64,000 nt of DNA from Bufo bufo (Eukaryota; Chordata; Amphibia; Anura; Bufonidae): assembly GCF_905171765.1 (NCBI RefSeq), contig NC_053389.1, positions 746,791,146 through 746,855,145 of the forward strand. The letters are read 5' to 3'. The notes below the pieces were generated by a model, which was not told the origin of the DNA, made no database searches, and saw nothing but the letters and a program-made list of their open reading frames with translations. Shown here piece after piece: positions 12,430 to 22,870 of this stretch (within the stretch, counting starts at the first letter, position 1; every line of letters starts with the position of its first letter). A program made the translations under genes and the position numbers.

Positions 12430-12755
12430 GAGCACACCGTTGTGATGCACGACTGTATGTATTTTGCGGTTCGCAAAACACAGATCCGAAAAAAAATAGG
12501 GATGACATCTGTATGCATTCCGTATGTTGCTGAATAGAACAGCCGGCCCCTAATAGAACAGTACTATCCTTGTTCGTAATGCTGACAATAATAGAACATG
12601 TTCTATTTTTTGCAGAACAGACATATGGACATACGGAAATAGAATGCACACCGTTTATTTTTTGAGGACCCATTAAAATGAATGGTTCCACATACGGTCC
12701 ACAAAAAGAATGTACTGGACATGGAAAGAAAATACGTTCGTGTGCATGAGCCCTT
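12430..12755. mobile_element. MITE ending GTGTGCATGAGCCC
   Basis: The element contains CCTTGTTCGTAATGCTGACAATAATAGAACATG-type text split into AT-rich blocks, and ends at GTGTGCATGAGCCC (12740-12753). A related fragment with CCTATCCTTGTCCGTAAT and AATAGGGCATGTTCTC lies at 16090-16165, and a lone matching end (GGCCTCATGCACACGACCG) lies at 29350. Three separated hits argue for a dispersed family. The left end is not defined. Confidence 0.5.
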
Positions 12756-12985
12756 AAAGGGGCTGTCTGGCCTAGGAGCCGACAACCCTTTTAATCCTAA
12801 CATGTGACCCATAAAAAACACACTCACTTGTCCACACTGCTTCCAGATCCCTCACAACCAAGAAGTGGCTTGGTCCCATGACCGCTGTGGAAGATCGGAG
12901 TCCCAGTTTAATCGCTGGGGCTCCGATCGGTAACCATGGCAACCAGGACGCTACTGCAGGCCTGGTTGCCATGGTTACTTAGCAA
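12755..12985. repeat. Hairpin-rich repeat (GATCGGAG / GGTAACCATGGCAACC)
   Basis: Two nested hairpins are visible: GATCGGAGTCCCAG pairs with CTGGGGCTCCGATC (12893-12932), and GGTAACCATGGCAACCAGG pairs with CCTGGTTGCCATGGTTAC (12930-12978). The same words form the arms of the 350-bp palindrome at 19313-19669, so both derive from one repeat family. Confidence 0.6.
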
Positions 12986-13173
12986 TATTACAATATTAGA
13001 AGCATCATACTTACCTGCTGCGCTGTCTGTGACCGGCCGGGAGCTCCTCCTACTGGTAAGTGACAGGTCTGTGCGCATTGCTTAATGATCTGTCACTTAT
13101 GACCTGACACTGATCTGTCGGTTGCAGGTCGATATACACATATAAATGATATGTATATACATGTCTATACATA

Positions 13174-14722
13174 CACTGAACAAAAATACAATTGCAACAC
13201 TTTCGATTTTGCATCAGCTGAACTCAAAGATCTAAAACATTTTCTACATACACAAAAGACCCATTACTCTCAAATATTGTTCACAAATATGTCTAAATCT
13301 GTGTTAGTGAGCACTTCTCCTTTGCCGAGATAATCCATCCCACCTCACAGGTGTAGCATATCAAGGTGCTGATTAGACAGCATAAATATGGCACAGGTGT
13401 GCCTTAGACTGCCCACAATAAGAGGCCACTCTGAAATGTGCAGTTTGATCAGACAGCACAATGCCACAGATGTCGCAACATTTGAGGGAGCGTGCAATTG
13501 ACATGCTGACTGCAGGAATGTCTACCAGAGCTGTTGTGAATGAATGTTCATTTCTCTGCCATATGCCGTCTCCAAAGGCGTTTCAGAGAATTTGGCAGTA
13601 CATCCAACCGGCCTCACAACCGCTGACCACGTGTAACCACACCAGCCCAGGACATCCTCCACATCCACCATGTTCAGCTCCATGATCGTCTGAGACCAGC
13701 CACCCGGACAGCTGCAGCAACAATTGGTTTGCATAACCAAAGAATTTCTGCACAAACTGTCAGAAACCGTCTCAGGGAAGCTCATCTGTATGCTTGTCGT
13801 CCTCATCGGGGTCTGGACCTGACTGCAGTTCGTCCTTGTAACCGACTTGAGTGGGCAAATGCTCACATTCGATGGCGCCTGACATGTTGGAGAGGCGTTC
13901 TGTTCACGGATGAGTCCCAGTTTTCACTGTTCAGGGCAGATGGCAAACAGCGTGTGTGGCGTCGTGTGGGTGAGCGGTTTGCTGATGTCAACGTTGTGGA
14001 TCGAGTGGCCCATGGTGGCGGTGGGGTTATGGTTTGGGCAGGTGTATATTATGGACAACGAACACAGGTGCATTTTATTGATGGCATTTTGAGATACCGT
14101 GACGAGATCCTGAGGCCCATTGTTGTGCCATTCATCCACGACCATCACCTCATGTTGCAGCATGATAATGCACGGCCCCATATGGCAAGGATCTGTACAC
14201 AATTCCTGGAAGCTGAAAACATCCCAGTTCTTGCATGGCCAGCATACTCACCGGACATGTCCCCCATTGAGCATGTTTGGGATGCTCTAGATCGGCGTAT
14301 ACGACAGCGTGTTCCAGTTCCTGCCAATATTCTGCAACTTCGCACAGCTATTGAAGAGGAGTAGACCAACATTCCACAGGCCACAATCAACAACTTGATC
14401 AACTCTATGCGACAGAGATGTGTTGCACTGCGTGAGGCAAATGGTGGCCACATCAGAGTGGCCTCTTATTGTGGGCAGTCTAAGGGACACCTATGCAATA
14501 TTCATGCTGTCTAATCAGCATCTTGACATGCCACACCTGTGAGGTGGGATGGAATATCTGGGCAAAGGAGAAGTGCTCACTAACCCAGATTTAGACTGAT
14601 TTGTAAACAATATTTGAGAGTAATGGGTCTTTTGTGTATGTAGAAAATGTTTCAGATCTTTGAGTTTAGCTCATGCAAAATGAGAGCAAAAAAAGTGTTG
14701 CGTTTATATTTTTGTTCAGTAT
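13174..14722 (+). mobile_element. Tc1-type transposon, nearly full length
   Basis: The ends read CACTGAACAAAAATA on the left and TATTTTTGTTCAGTATA on the right, flanked by TA (13172-13173 and within 14721-14724), as expected for Tc1/mariner. The inverted repeats are long, about 270 bp: the left one reaches GACTGCCCACAATAAGAGGC near 13412-13432, and its complement starts near 14457, inside the 3' end of the transposase gene. The element is about 1.55 kb. Its gene is broken, so it is non-autonomous today. Confidence 0.9.
13461..14513 (+). pseudogene. Tc1 transposase (DD34E), broken
   Basis: Cut-and-paste transposase. The N-terminal helix-turn-helix part starts at 13461 (MPQMSQHLRERAIDM) and is lost after about 30 residues to a deletion and frameshift in 13545-13600. 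The downstream frame is clear from about 13680. The catalytic residues are all present: D in FTDESQF (near 13905), D in QHDNARPH (near 14165), and E in SPIEHVWD (near 14270), 34 residues after the second D. A TAG at 14362-14364 follows Glu-Glu-Glu where Trp is expected. The frame continues afterwards to about 14513 inside the right terminal repeat. Confidence 0.9.
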
Positions 14723-14739
14723 ATAAAGCTTTGTGTATG

Positions 14740-15060
14740 CAAGCGGAGGCTTTGCTGCTATCTCTAGCCTATGATATTTTAATTGGCTGCAGTAAGGCCA
14801 GTGCAGTAAACCCTAAGAAGAGGTTAGGTATGATAGCCCACAGCAGGAATGTAATTAAAGGGATCTTATATTAATCCAAGAGGGCTAACAGAAAGGACGA
14901 TGATTTATGAGCAATATCACTGACATTTCCAGGAGTCATAAAGCCATTAAAATGAAGATCTTAAAACTATTAAGTTAGGAAGGCAGCTATAATTGGACTG
15001 AAATTCCCTGAGTCTGTGGGGTATTTGGTGGCAGGGCGTCAAGTTAACCCCCTCTCCTCT
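14740..15060. other. Low-repeat stretch, candidate conserved non-coding DNA
   Basis: No element signatures are visible. The text has several homeodomain, Otx and Cdx-like words (GTAATTAAAG, ATTAATCC, TTTATGAG, GTCATAAAG) packed within 200 bp. Such density is typical of vertebrate developmental enhancers, but this is pattern recognition only. It would be host DNA between insertions. Confidence 0.3.
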
Positions 15061-15400
15061 GGAGTACAGTATATGCGGAAAAACTGAAATCACTAGATGT
15101 TCACTAAATACCATCATTCAGGCAAAAGCACACCATATTGTATAAGTTCTAATGTACTGAATATTTTCTACTCCTTGTGGCTCCAGTGTTTCTCCTTCAG
15201 AGATACAGCACATTATACAAGGTCCACCTGCTTTACTATGTAACCTTAAACCCCTCTAGAGCCTTAGGGCAACCCTTCTAAATACTTTTTTTTTTTACAA
15301 AACAAAAAAGTGGCTTAAAAAAAGTAATGCATTAAAAGCAAACAAACATTATACTCCTGCCTTGCATATAAGTGTGCCCACATCTATTTAATGTCCCATA
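15060..15400. other. No recognisable gene or element
   Basis: AT-rich intergenic sequence with a poly(T) run at 15287-15296. I see no coding frame, terminal repeat or tandem repeat here. Confidence 0.4.
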
Positions 15401-15404
15401 GTGG

Positions 15405-15572
15405 TGAATGGAGAGTGCGGCCAGGGTTTCATTCATCTCCATAGCACTACTGGAAATAGCCTTCATTTTTGGGGCCCTGTTCCCAGAGGTGGGAACCGCA
15501 TGTATCTGAGATTGATGGCATATCGTAGCGATATGCCATCAATGTCTGAAATCACCCAACCCCTTTAAGGTG
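15405..15572. mobile_element. MITE fragment ending AACCCCTTTAA
   Basis: The order of motifs (GAATGGAGAGTG, GGGGCCC..TCCCAGA, then GGCATATCGTAGCGATATGCC, then AACCCCTTTAA) parallels 22240-22440, where the same order reads AACGGAGGGTGG, GGGGGCCC, GGCATATTGTAACAATATG and AACCCCTTTAAG. Two diverged copies in the same orientation indicate a dispersed family with AACCCCTTT-type ends. Confidence 0.55.
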
Positions 15573-15724
15573 ATTATTCCAGGATTAAGTAATAAAATGA
15601 AAATCAGACATCATATAATATAGTATCTCAATCAACCTCAATAGCTATACTAAATTTTTAATTACCTGTAAATACAAAAGTATTCATATCCAGGTACTGA
15701 ATTGAAAAATGTAAATTACTATTA

Positions 15725-15838
15725 TTAAATTAAATACTATTAAATTATTATTATTATTATTATTATAATAATATTTATATGTATTATTATTATATATATA
15801 TTTTTTTTATTTAGGGTATTTTTTTTTTTTTTTTTTTG
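15725..15838. repeat. ATT/TA microsatellite and poly(T)
   Basis: Runs of (ATT)n, (TA)n and T(22) give a nearly pure A/T stretch. Simple sequence repeat, no other function visible. Confidence 0.85.
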
Positions 15839-16389
15839 GCAGGGGCAACCCTTTATTGAGGTTGTGTAATCAAAATGAGTATTCCCGAATTGTATTCCTG
15901 GAGAATAAAATGGTTGCAGAAATCCTCCACGATTGCTAAGAAGCTACACGGACACTGCATAGAAATGTGGCACTATATTACGTACAGCATATCAAAGAGC
16001 GTAGATGACTGTGTAATACATGGTCAGGGATCAGCAGAACTAGATTAGATCTTTCAAGAGGCTCTTCACTGTGGCTAAGGGCTAATGCATTGCAGAACAG
16101 ACGGCCCATAAAGGAACAGTCCTATCCTTGTCCGTAATACGGATAGTAATAGGGCATGTTCTCTTTATTATAACAAAAAAAGCCAGTGGAAAAAATATAT
16201 CAAAAATAATATCAACTTTATTACATGATATGTATAAAAATATGAAGGAAAAAAGGCAAGATGGAAAAGGTATACAGAGAAGCGAAGGGTATTCCCTCAA
16301 CTGGACAACAATGTATCCCCACAGAGCTAGTAAGCACTTACCGGGTACCAGGCCATACGCTGCATCTCACAACAGCCCAAGTTATGTAC

Positions 16390-17790
16390 CACAGTAGAGC
16401 AGTATAGCACCTCACAGTATACAGTATCTCACAATATACAGTAGAGCAATATAGCACCCCACAGTATACAATAGAGTAGTATAGCACCCCACAGTATACA
16501 GCACCCCACAGTATACAGTATAAAGTACCCCACAGTATACAGCACCCCACAGTATACAACACCCCACAGTATACAGCACCTCACAGTATACAGTAGAGCA
16601 GTATAGCACCCCACAATATACAGTATACAGCACCCCAAACTATACACTATACAGCACCCCACAGTATACAGCCCCCCACAGTATACAGCCCTCCACAATA
16701 TACAGCACCCACAGTATACAGCACCTCACAGTATACAGTATACAGCACCCCAAACTATACAGAATACTGCACCTCACAGTATACAGTACCCCACAGTATA
16801 CAGTAGAGCAATATAGCACCCTACAATATACAGCACCTCACGGTATACAGCACCTCACAGTATACAGCACCCCAAACTATACAGAATGCAGCACCTCACA
16901 GTATACAGTATCCCACAGTATACAGTAGAGCAATATAGCACCCCACAGTATACAGCCCCACACAGTATACAGTAGAGCAGTATAGCACCCCGCAGTATAC
17001 AGTAGAGCAGTATAGCACCCCACAGTATACAGCACCCCACAGTATACAGTATAAAGTACTACACAGTATACAGCATCCCACAGTATACAGTAGAGCAGTA
17101 TAGAACCCCACAGTATACAGCACCCCACAGTATACAGCACCCCACAGTATATAGAACCTCAAAATATACAGCCCCCCACAGTATTTAGCACCCCACAGTA
17201 TACAGTAGAGCAGTAGAGCACCTCACAGTATACAGTATCCCACAGTATACAGTAGAGCAATATAGCATCCCACAGTATACAGCACCCCACAGTATACAGT
17301 AGAGCAGTATAGCACCCCACAGTATACAGTAGAGCAGTATAGCACCCCACAGTATACAGCACCCCACATTATACAGTATAAAGTACCCCACAGTATACAG
17401 CACCCCACAGTATACAATACCCCACAGTATACAGCACCCCACAGTATACAGTAGAGCAGTATAGCACCCCACAGTATATAGCACCTCAAAATATACAGCC
17501 CCCCACAGTATACAGCACCCCACAGTATACAGCACCCCACAGTATACAGTAGAGAAGTATAGCACCCCACAGTATACAGCACCCCACAGTATACAGTAGA
17601 GCAGTATAGCCCCCCACAGTATACAGCACCCCACAGTATACAGTAGAGCAGTATAGCACCCCACAGTATACAGCACCCCACAGTATACAGTAGAGCAGTA
17701 TAGCCCCCCACAGTATACAGCACCCCACAGTATACAGTAGAGCAGTATAGCACCCCACAGTATACAGCACCCCACACTGTACAGTAGCTT
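16390..17790. repeat. 1.4 kb minisatellite (CAGTATACAGCACCCCA type)
   Basis: Built from a 17-bp core (CAGTATACAGCACCCCA) and a longer 30-bp variant that inserts TAGAGCAGTATAG, shuffled along 1.4 kb. Because almost no unit contains a stop on the minus strand, several frames stay open for 60-210 codons (Leu/Tyr/Cys/Trp-rich text). Higher-order blocks repeat near 17260-17350 and 17430-17760. Start codons and context give no support for a gene. Confidence 0.92.
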
Positions 17791-17899
17791 ACAGTATATT
17801 AGTATAACAGCCCCTGTCACCTTTTTCTGATGTAATCTTCACAAAAAAAGCTCCACAGTTAAGGCAAACTTCTCCTGCAACAACATTACTGGTAGAAAG

Positions 17900-17995
17900 A
17901 AAGGACCATTGATGACCTCATAGCCATGTGACCAGTAATATTCCTAGGTTGCTGGTCACATGGTGATGATGTCATCTAAGGTCCTTTCTCCTAAG
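17900..17995. repeat. Hairpin with about 40-bp arms
   Basis: AAAGGACCATTGATGACCTC with GCCATGTGACCAG pairs with CTGGTCACATGG and GATGTCATCTAAGGTCCTTT around the centre TAATATTCCTAGGTTG. This is a small MITE or MITE core; there are no clear flanking duplications. Confidence 0.6.
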
Positions 17996-17999
17996 AGAA

Positions 18000-18960
18000 T
18001 CACAGCTCTCACAGTTCGCTGCCTGGAGTGCCGGCAGGCAGGCATGGCAGCACCCACCTGTGTAGCTGACAGTCTGACACCCGGGGCAGTGGCCAGCAGG
18101 GCTCAAGAGGCATCTGCCTGGGGTCCCCCAGGAGCAATTGGGCCCAGGCCCTTTTGCCCCTTGTTAAAGACGGACTTGCTTGCGCGCTGCACAGCCACAG
18201 CACGAGTCATGTCAGAAAGTAAATGTAGACCAATTGTTCTCAACCTTTTCCCTCCAAGTACCGCCTAGTGACAAGCTGTTCGAACTGAATACTCCCAAGG
18301 AGGCCAACAATCATAAATGTTAACCAAACAAGGCTATTCTCATCATGATGCTGTCAAAGGTTGTTTAAAGCACGCAGCACTAATCTTCCAGACAAAATGA
18401 CCACATTTACTATTTAAATTATATTCAGCACTACCAAACATAAAGGAGAATACAGCGCTACATACCTCTTACATCCAGTGATGTCTCCTCTGATGTGTTG
18501 ACTTTTTTCAGCCTCATCTTTGCAGACTTTGTAACACAGACATCATAGTTTACTCTTTTTCAGTCTTCCTCCCCAACTTCTGAACACCCCATCTTCCCAC
18601 CCCCAATCCTGTGCTGCTGTTCTCACCAATACTACCAAATACTATACTGGAGAGCCAGATAATCCCCTTAAAAATGCTCATACCACACAGATTGTGCCTC
18701 CATCAATAATTATTGACACATAGGGGATCATTTACAATCAGAAATATGCCTATATTAGGCATATTTGTGGCGCAATCTCCGACTTTTCCCCACTCACACT
18801 CACATGGTTTGGGCAGGAAGGGGACGGCCGGCTGATCTCATCCATCATTTTCTACACCCATTTTAGTCTTAGAAAATGGTCTAAATGTAAGCTAGCAAGG
18901 AAGCTGGCTTACATTTAGATTGGTGTTGGATACGGTGTTGGATACGGTGATGTTATGTAG
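18000..18960. other. No recognisable gene; scattered repeat scraps
   Basis: A short open frame (17960-18268) lacks any recognisable domain. GTTCTCAACCTTTTCCCTCC near 18237 resembles a hAT/Charlie terminus but has no partner. 18720-18960 has the look of another degenerate dispersed repeat. I cannot assign a function to this stretch. Confidence 0.35.
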
Positions 18961-19312
18961 AGGTCGGCACCTCTATAAAACTTTGGCGGATCCACCGCCA
19001 TCAATAGTATTAAAGCTCCCCATATTGCCTCCAGTAATAATACTGCCTAGGGGTGGGCGATATAGGCGATATAGGCGATATGCAATATAAATTTGTGCCA
19101 CGATATGGATTTTGTGCATATCGCCTATATCGCCGGACCGCGATATGATTGCGCTCTCGGCACGCACCATGTTCTCCTGAGCCGGCACAGTGGAGAAGGA
19201 GGGAGTCCCTCCCCACTGTGCGCGGCTGCCGCTGACCACCAATGAGAACAGAGTAGGAGGAGGAGGGGAGGGACTGTGGCCACTGCGCCACCAATGAATC
19301 TGCCGCCATATA

Positions 19313-19669
19313 ACCGATCGGAGCCCCAGCATTACACTGCTGGGACTCCGATCGGTTACCATGGCAGCCAGGAGTCATGCTACTGAAGTCCTGGCTGCCA
19401 TTATATGTTAGTGAGCAGCATTATACTCACGTGCGGCGTGGCCGCCGGTCGCTCCTTCTTCTGTCTGTGCAGCGCATTGCTAATGCTTATAGCATTAGCA
19501 ATGCGCCGCACAGACCTATGAGAAGAAGGAGCGCCCGGCGGCCACGGCGCACGTGAGTATAATGCTGCTCACTAACATACCATGGCAGCCAGGACTTCAG
19601 TAGCATGACTCCTGGCTGCCATGGTAACCGATCGGAGTCCCAGCAGTGTAATGCTGGGACTCTGATCGG
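19313..19669. repeat. Near-perfect 350-bp palindrome
   Basis: The left arm runs from ACCGATCGGAG at 19313 to GCTAATGCT at 19487. The right arm mirrors it from AGCATTAGC at 19491 to CTGATCGG at 19669. The loop is only 3 nt (TAT). Mismatches are few, for example one stretch of about 15 bp in the middle of the arms. The core words (CATGGCAGCCAGGA, CACGTGAGTATAATGCTGCTC) are shared with the hairpins at 12890-12978 and 31690-31985. Confidence 0.88.
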
Positions 19670-19754
19670 AACTGCCCACTGCCACCAATGATGGGGGGGG
19701 GACCCTGTGGCCACTGCCACCAATGATTAACACTGGGGAGGGAGGGGGGGTGGG

Positions 19755-20010
19755 TTTGAGTTTCCAGAGGGGGCTGATAAGAGGGAGAGGCTGGGGGGCG
19801 GATCAGAGGCTGGGGGGCACATGAGAGGCTGGGGGAGGATCAGAGGCTGGGGGGCAGATCAGAGGCTGGGGGGTGGATCAGAGGCTGGGGGCGGATCAGA
19901 GGCTGGGGGGCACATGAGAATCTTGAGAGGCTGGGGGGCGGATCAGAGGCTGGGGGGCACATGAGAGGCTGGGGGGAGAATCAGAGGCTTGGGGGCACAT
20001 GAGAGGCTGG
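19755..20010. repeat. G-rich minisatellite (GAGGCTGGGGGGC)
   Basis: About a dozen imperfect 19-21 bp units of GAGGCTGGGGGGCGGATCA and GAGGCTGGGGGGCACATGA. Each unit has a run of 5-6 G, so the plus strand could form G-quadruplexes. It lies inside the hAT-like MITE. Confidence 0.85.
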
Positions 20011-20314
20011 CTGCCATGGTCAGCTCCCTGCTGTTGTGTGCACAAAGCACAGGGCAGCAGGGAGAGTGTAAAGTCCTATTCACCCTAATAGAGCTCTATT
20101 AGGGTGAATATGACAAGGGTTCTAGCCCTTAAGGAGGCTAATAGTTATTAAATAAAAAGTAAAAAATAAAAAGTTTAAACACCCCCCCAATATAGAAAAC
20201 AATATATCGTGATATATATCTCATATCGCACATGCTTAAAATTATATCGCAATATAGATTTTAGGCCATATCGCCCACCCCTAATTACTACTTAAAATGA
20301 GCTCCATTAGAAAA

Positions 20315-20465
20315 AATGTCCCCTTTTAAAGTTTGCCAATACAAAAAAGCCCCCTTATAATGTGCCTTATTATGTGCCAGTACAAAAATAACCCCCTCAT
20401 AACACGTGCCATTACAAAAATGTCCCCTTATAAAGTGCACCAGTGCAAAAATGCCCAAAAAATAC
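20315..20465. repeat. Degenerate 35-40 bp tandem repeat
   Basis: Units of the form AAAAATGTCCCCTTATAAAG and TGCCAGTACAAAAA recur four times (20315-20460). It abuts the hAT-like MITE, which probably inserted into its left edge, since the same type of text (CCAGTAATAATACTGCC) lies on the other side. Confidence 0.55.
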
Positions 20466-20689
20466 AAATACTTACTTTCATGCCGCTGTCAGCATTGTCC
20501 TGCAGGACACAGACTTCTTCTGGGCCGTGTCCAGAGCTCTATGCTGTCCGGATCAGGCGGCGCAATGATGATGACATCCTTGCGTCACCTGTGTCGGCTT
20601 CTGATAACAGAGTGAAAGGCAGAGCAGGAAAGCTTTGTTCTCATACCCCGCCACAGCATTTAACTGTAACGCCGCCCTGAGGACTGTGA

Positions 20690-21370
20690 TAAAGTTGAAT
20701 ATCTGCTAGATAGGGCAGTCTCTCATACCTTTGGTGCATCATATGACACAGTATACGGAGGTCAGTGCAAACCCACCGTTTACCCTATGGTTGTAGTAGC
20801 CCTGTCTGGCATGATGTTGAAAAAAGTTGAAAAAAGATACATTTACGTTAAATTCAACCAAGCATGATGGTTCATGAATTTACCAATATTCAAGTGCATA
20901 CAGATAGTGATTTCTACAAATAAGATGAGGACAGAAGATGAATTATTGTCTTCTAATGAGGACATTGAAGGTGACACGGGAGAAACAGAAGAAGAGCTCT
21001 GTAAGTCAGTACAGATGACAATATAAATGACAGTGGCTACAATATCCCTTGCCACATGCCTCGTGCTTGTTGTGATAAATGACAATATTAAGTGTTTTGT
21101 TTTTTTCAGAAGTAGCAACATATGGGACTTCAGTTACAGCACTTGTGATATGAATGCTAGGTGGGTTGATGTCAGTATCTGCGGAACTGGTATCCTGCAG
21201 AGGTTTTATTCCTGATAATTGCAAGATTACAGGATGTCAATAAAAGTATAATGGAAAAAAGGTTTGCTAATGGCAGGAGCCACTGGAGATGTATAAGAAT
21301 CTGTCTTAGAATGACTACATTGCTGAATACGGTATTTTATGGGATGTGTCAATTTAGGATGTATTGATTT
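20690..21370. other. Unassigned sequence with a possible splice pair
   Basis: A plus-strand acidic open stretch (about 20930-21000) ends in a strong donor GTAAGT at 21001. An acceptor TTTTTTTCAG ends at 21109. AATAAA occurs at 21239. Joining the two frames in the obvious way creates an immediate stop, so I do not call a gene. No element signatures are seen. Confidence 0.25.
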
Positions 21371-21374
21371 GTTA

Positions 21375-21790
21375 TTAAAGGGGTTGTCTCACTTCAGCAA
21401 ATGCATGTAATATGTAGAGAAAGTTAATACAAGGCACTTACTCATATATTGTGATTGTCCATATTTCCTCATTTGCTGCTGGATTAATTATTTTTATCCC
21501 ATTATACACTGCTTGTTTCCAGGGGTTATGACCACTCTGCAATCCAGCATCGTTGGTTGGATTTGCACACTTCCACAGTCCCGGCCAGCCAGCAGTGCTC
21601 ATTCCTCAGAATTTAAGCACGACCACTGCTGGATGGCAGGGTGGTCGTAACCCCTGGAAACGAGCAGTGTATCTTGTGATGAAAAAATTAATCAAGCCAG
21701 CAAATGAAGCAATATGGACAATCACAATACATTAGTAAGTGCCTTGTATTAACTTGAAGTCAAGTGAAGCAGAGCATGCCACATAAGCTA
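21375..21790. mobile_element. Palindromic MITE (AAAGGGGTTGTCTCACTTCA end)
   Basis: Left end AAAGGGGTTGTCTCACTTCA. The interior is a long imperfect inverted repeat: GTAATACAAGGCACTTAC-type text at 21427-21445 pairs with 21735-21755, and GTTTCCAGGGGTTATGACCA near 21508 pairs with GGTCGTAACCCCTGGAAAC near 21643. The centre holds a second hairpin. The right terminal bases are degenerate. Confidence 0.7.
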
Positions 21791-22205
21791 CATTTGCTTA
21801 GTGACAAATTACTTCGTCACGAAGCGTATTTTTTTGACAGGGAGCTGCAATAGCGCCACTTCCCATCATTGTAGCCCTCAGATGCCGCTTTCATACATGA
21901 TTGCGGCATCTGAGAGTAAAAACTGTGTAAAATTACCATATTATTTTTTTTAAATCATACATAATGCCCTTTATTTGCTCGCGACAGAGATGATGTCATC
22001 ACCACGCATGTGATTTCGTCCGAGATCTTCAATCAAGATGGTGGCTGGCCCATCGCGAGCAAATGGAGGAGGTAATTATGATTTTTCTTTGTTTTTACAG
22101 TATTTCAGGTTAAATGGATTCGCTACCACGAAGCACGAGGAAATTCGGCTTCACAGCAAATCAAATTTATTTTAAAATTCGGATCGCATTCGACTTTGTA
22201 GGATT
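21790..22205 (-). mobile_element. Short non-autonomous hAT relative
   Basis: Its right end (CACGAAGCACGAGGAAATTC, then CAAATCAAATTTATTTTAAA) parallels 11290-11360 of hAT copy 1 (CACGAAGCGCGAGGAAATTC, then AATCAAATTTTTCCTGAAAT). Both contain CAATCAAGATGG with GCAAATGGA in the same spacing. It therefore looks like a deletion derivative of the same terminal family. No coding sequence. Confidence 0.55.
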
Positions 22206-22224
22206 CGATTCACATAGCTCCAGT

Positions 22225-22440
22225 GGCTACCTCTCCATTCACTGCTTGTTATTTTCTGAACTAGCATAGCAGTGAACGGAGGGTGGCCGCGCATGCGTGT
22301 CTACTCTGTGTTTACTTTGGGGGCCCATTTCTGGAGCTAGGAACATGTCCCAGATGTGGGACTTACATCTATCTGACATTTATGGCATATTGTAACAATA
22401 TGACATAAATGTTCCAGATAGGCTAACCCCTTTAAGCTAC
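22225..22440. mobile_element. MITE fragment, second copy of the 15405-15572 family
   Basis: It contains a small palindrome (GGCATATTGTAACAATATG) and ends in AACCCCTTTAAG, in the same order and orientation as the copy at 15405-15572, but clearly diverged. Confidence 0.5.
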
Positions 22441-22539
22441 ATCTTAACCTTCTTTTAATGTTATTATGTATGGTATAATCTAGATGCAATTCTTCTGGTG
22501 TCATGTCAATCAAAAGGGTCACGTCTCACCTGGTCTCCT

Positions 22540-22870
22540 CTCCTTCCCCATACCCTAATGTGGTGCACTGTCACTTTTTTATGACTCTTTTCCATTTACC
22601 GTATGATTATATCTTTATTATGAGGAAGGGCCTGTAGTATACCTCGAAACGCATTGTGTTTACAGGACATAATAAATGTGAACTTCTTAAGTCTCTGGCT
22701 TTCACATCATTACTTTGGACAAAGTGAAGTCTGGATCTTTTTGAACCGATTATCCAACATTTCCACTGGACTTGGTATATCTAGCAATCCCAGGACCGCA
22801 TCTACAAAACCAAATTCCACTACATATGTTTAAAGAGTTGTGCCTTTGCGCAACTCAGCAAGGTGAGCAC
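22540..22870 (+). mobile_element. Penelope-type 3' region with degenerate hammerhead motif
   Basis: TTATGAGGAAGG..CCTCGAAACGCATT (22618-22655) has the layout box I, stem II (GAGG/CCTC), GAAA, short self-complementary helix III, as in Penelope-type hammerheads. Box I (TTATGA) and the cleavage side are mutated. An AATAAA-like signal follows (22671-22676). I see no endonuclease or RT coding next to it, so this is a 5'-truncated remnant. Confidence 0.45.

Larger units (their letters stand above)
19048..20283. mobile_element. hAT-like MITE with TAGGGGTGGGCGATAT ends
   Basis: Left end TAGGGGTGGGCGATATAGGC and right end ATATCGCCCACCCCTA form terminal inverted repeats; inner blocks (GATATGGATTTTG versus TATATCGCAATATAG) are also loosely inverted. 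CAGGGGTGGGCGAT-type ends are typical of hAT non-autonomous families in lower vertebrates. The flanks (TACTGCCT / TACTACTT) match in 6 of 8 positions, a weak possible 8-bp TSD. Inside are a 350-bp palindrome and a G-rich repeat. No protein is encoded. Confidence 0.7.

Noticed and set aside
17185..17820. 211-codon minus-strand open frame (Leu/Tyr/Cys/Trp-rich)
   Set aside because: It is the translation of a 17/30-bp minisatellite; sister frames are equally open and no start context or domain supports it.
18230..18300. Second SPIN or Charlie element
   Set aside because: Only GTTCTCAACCTTTT resembles a terminus; there is no partner end or duplication.
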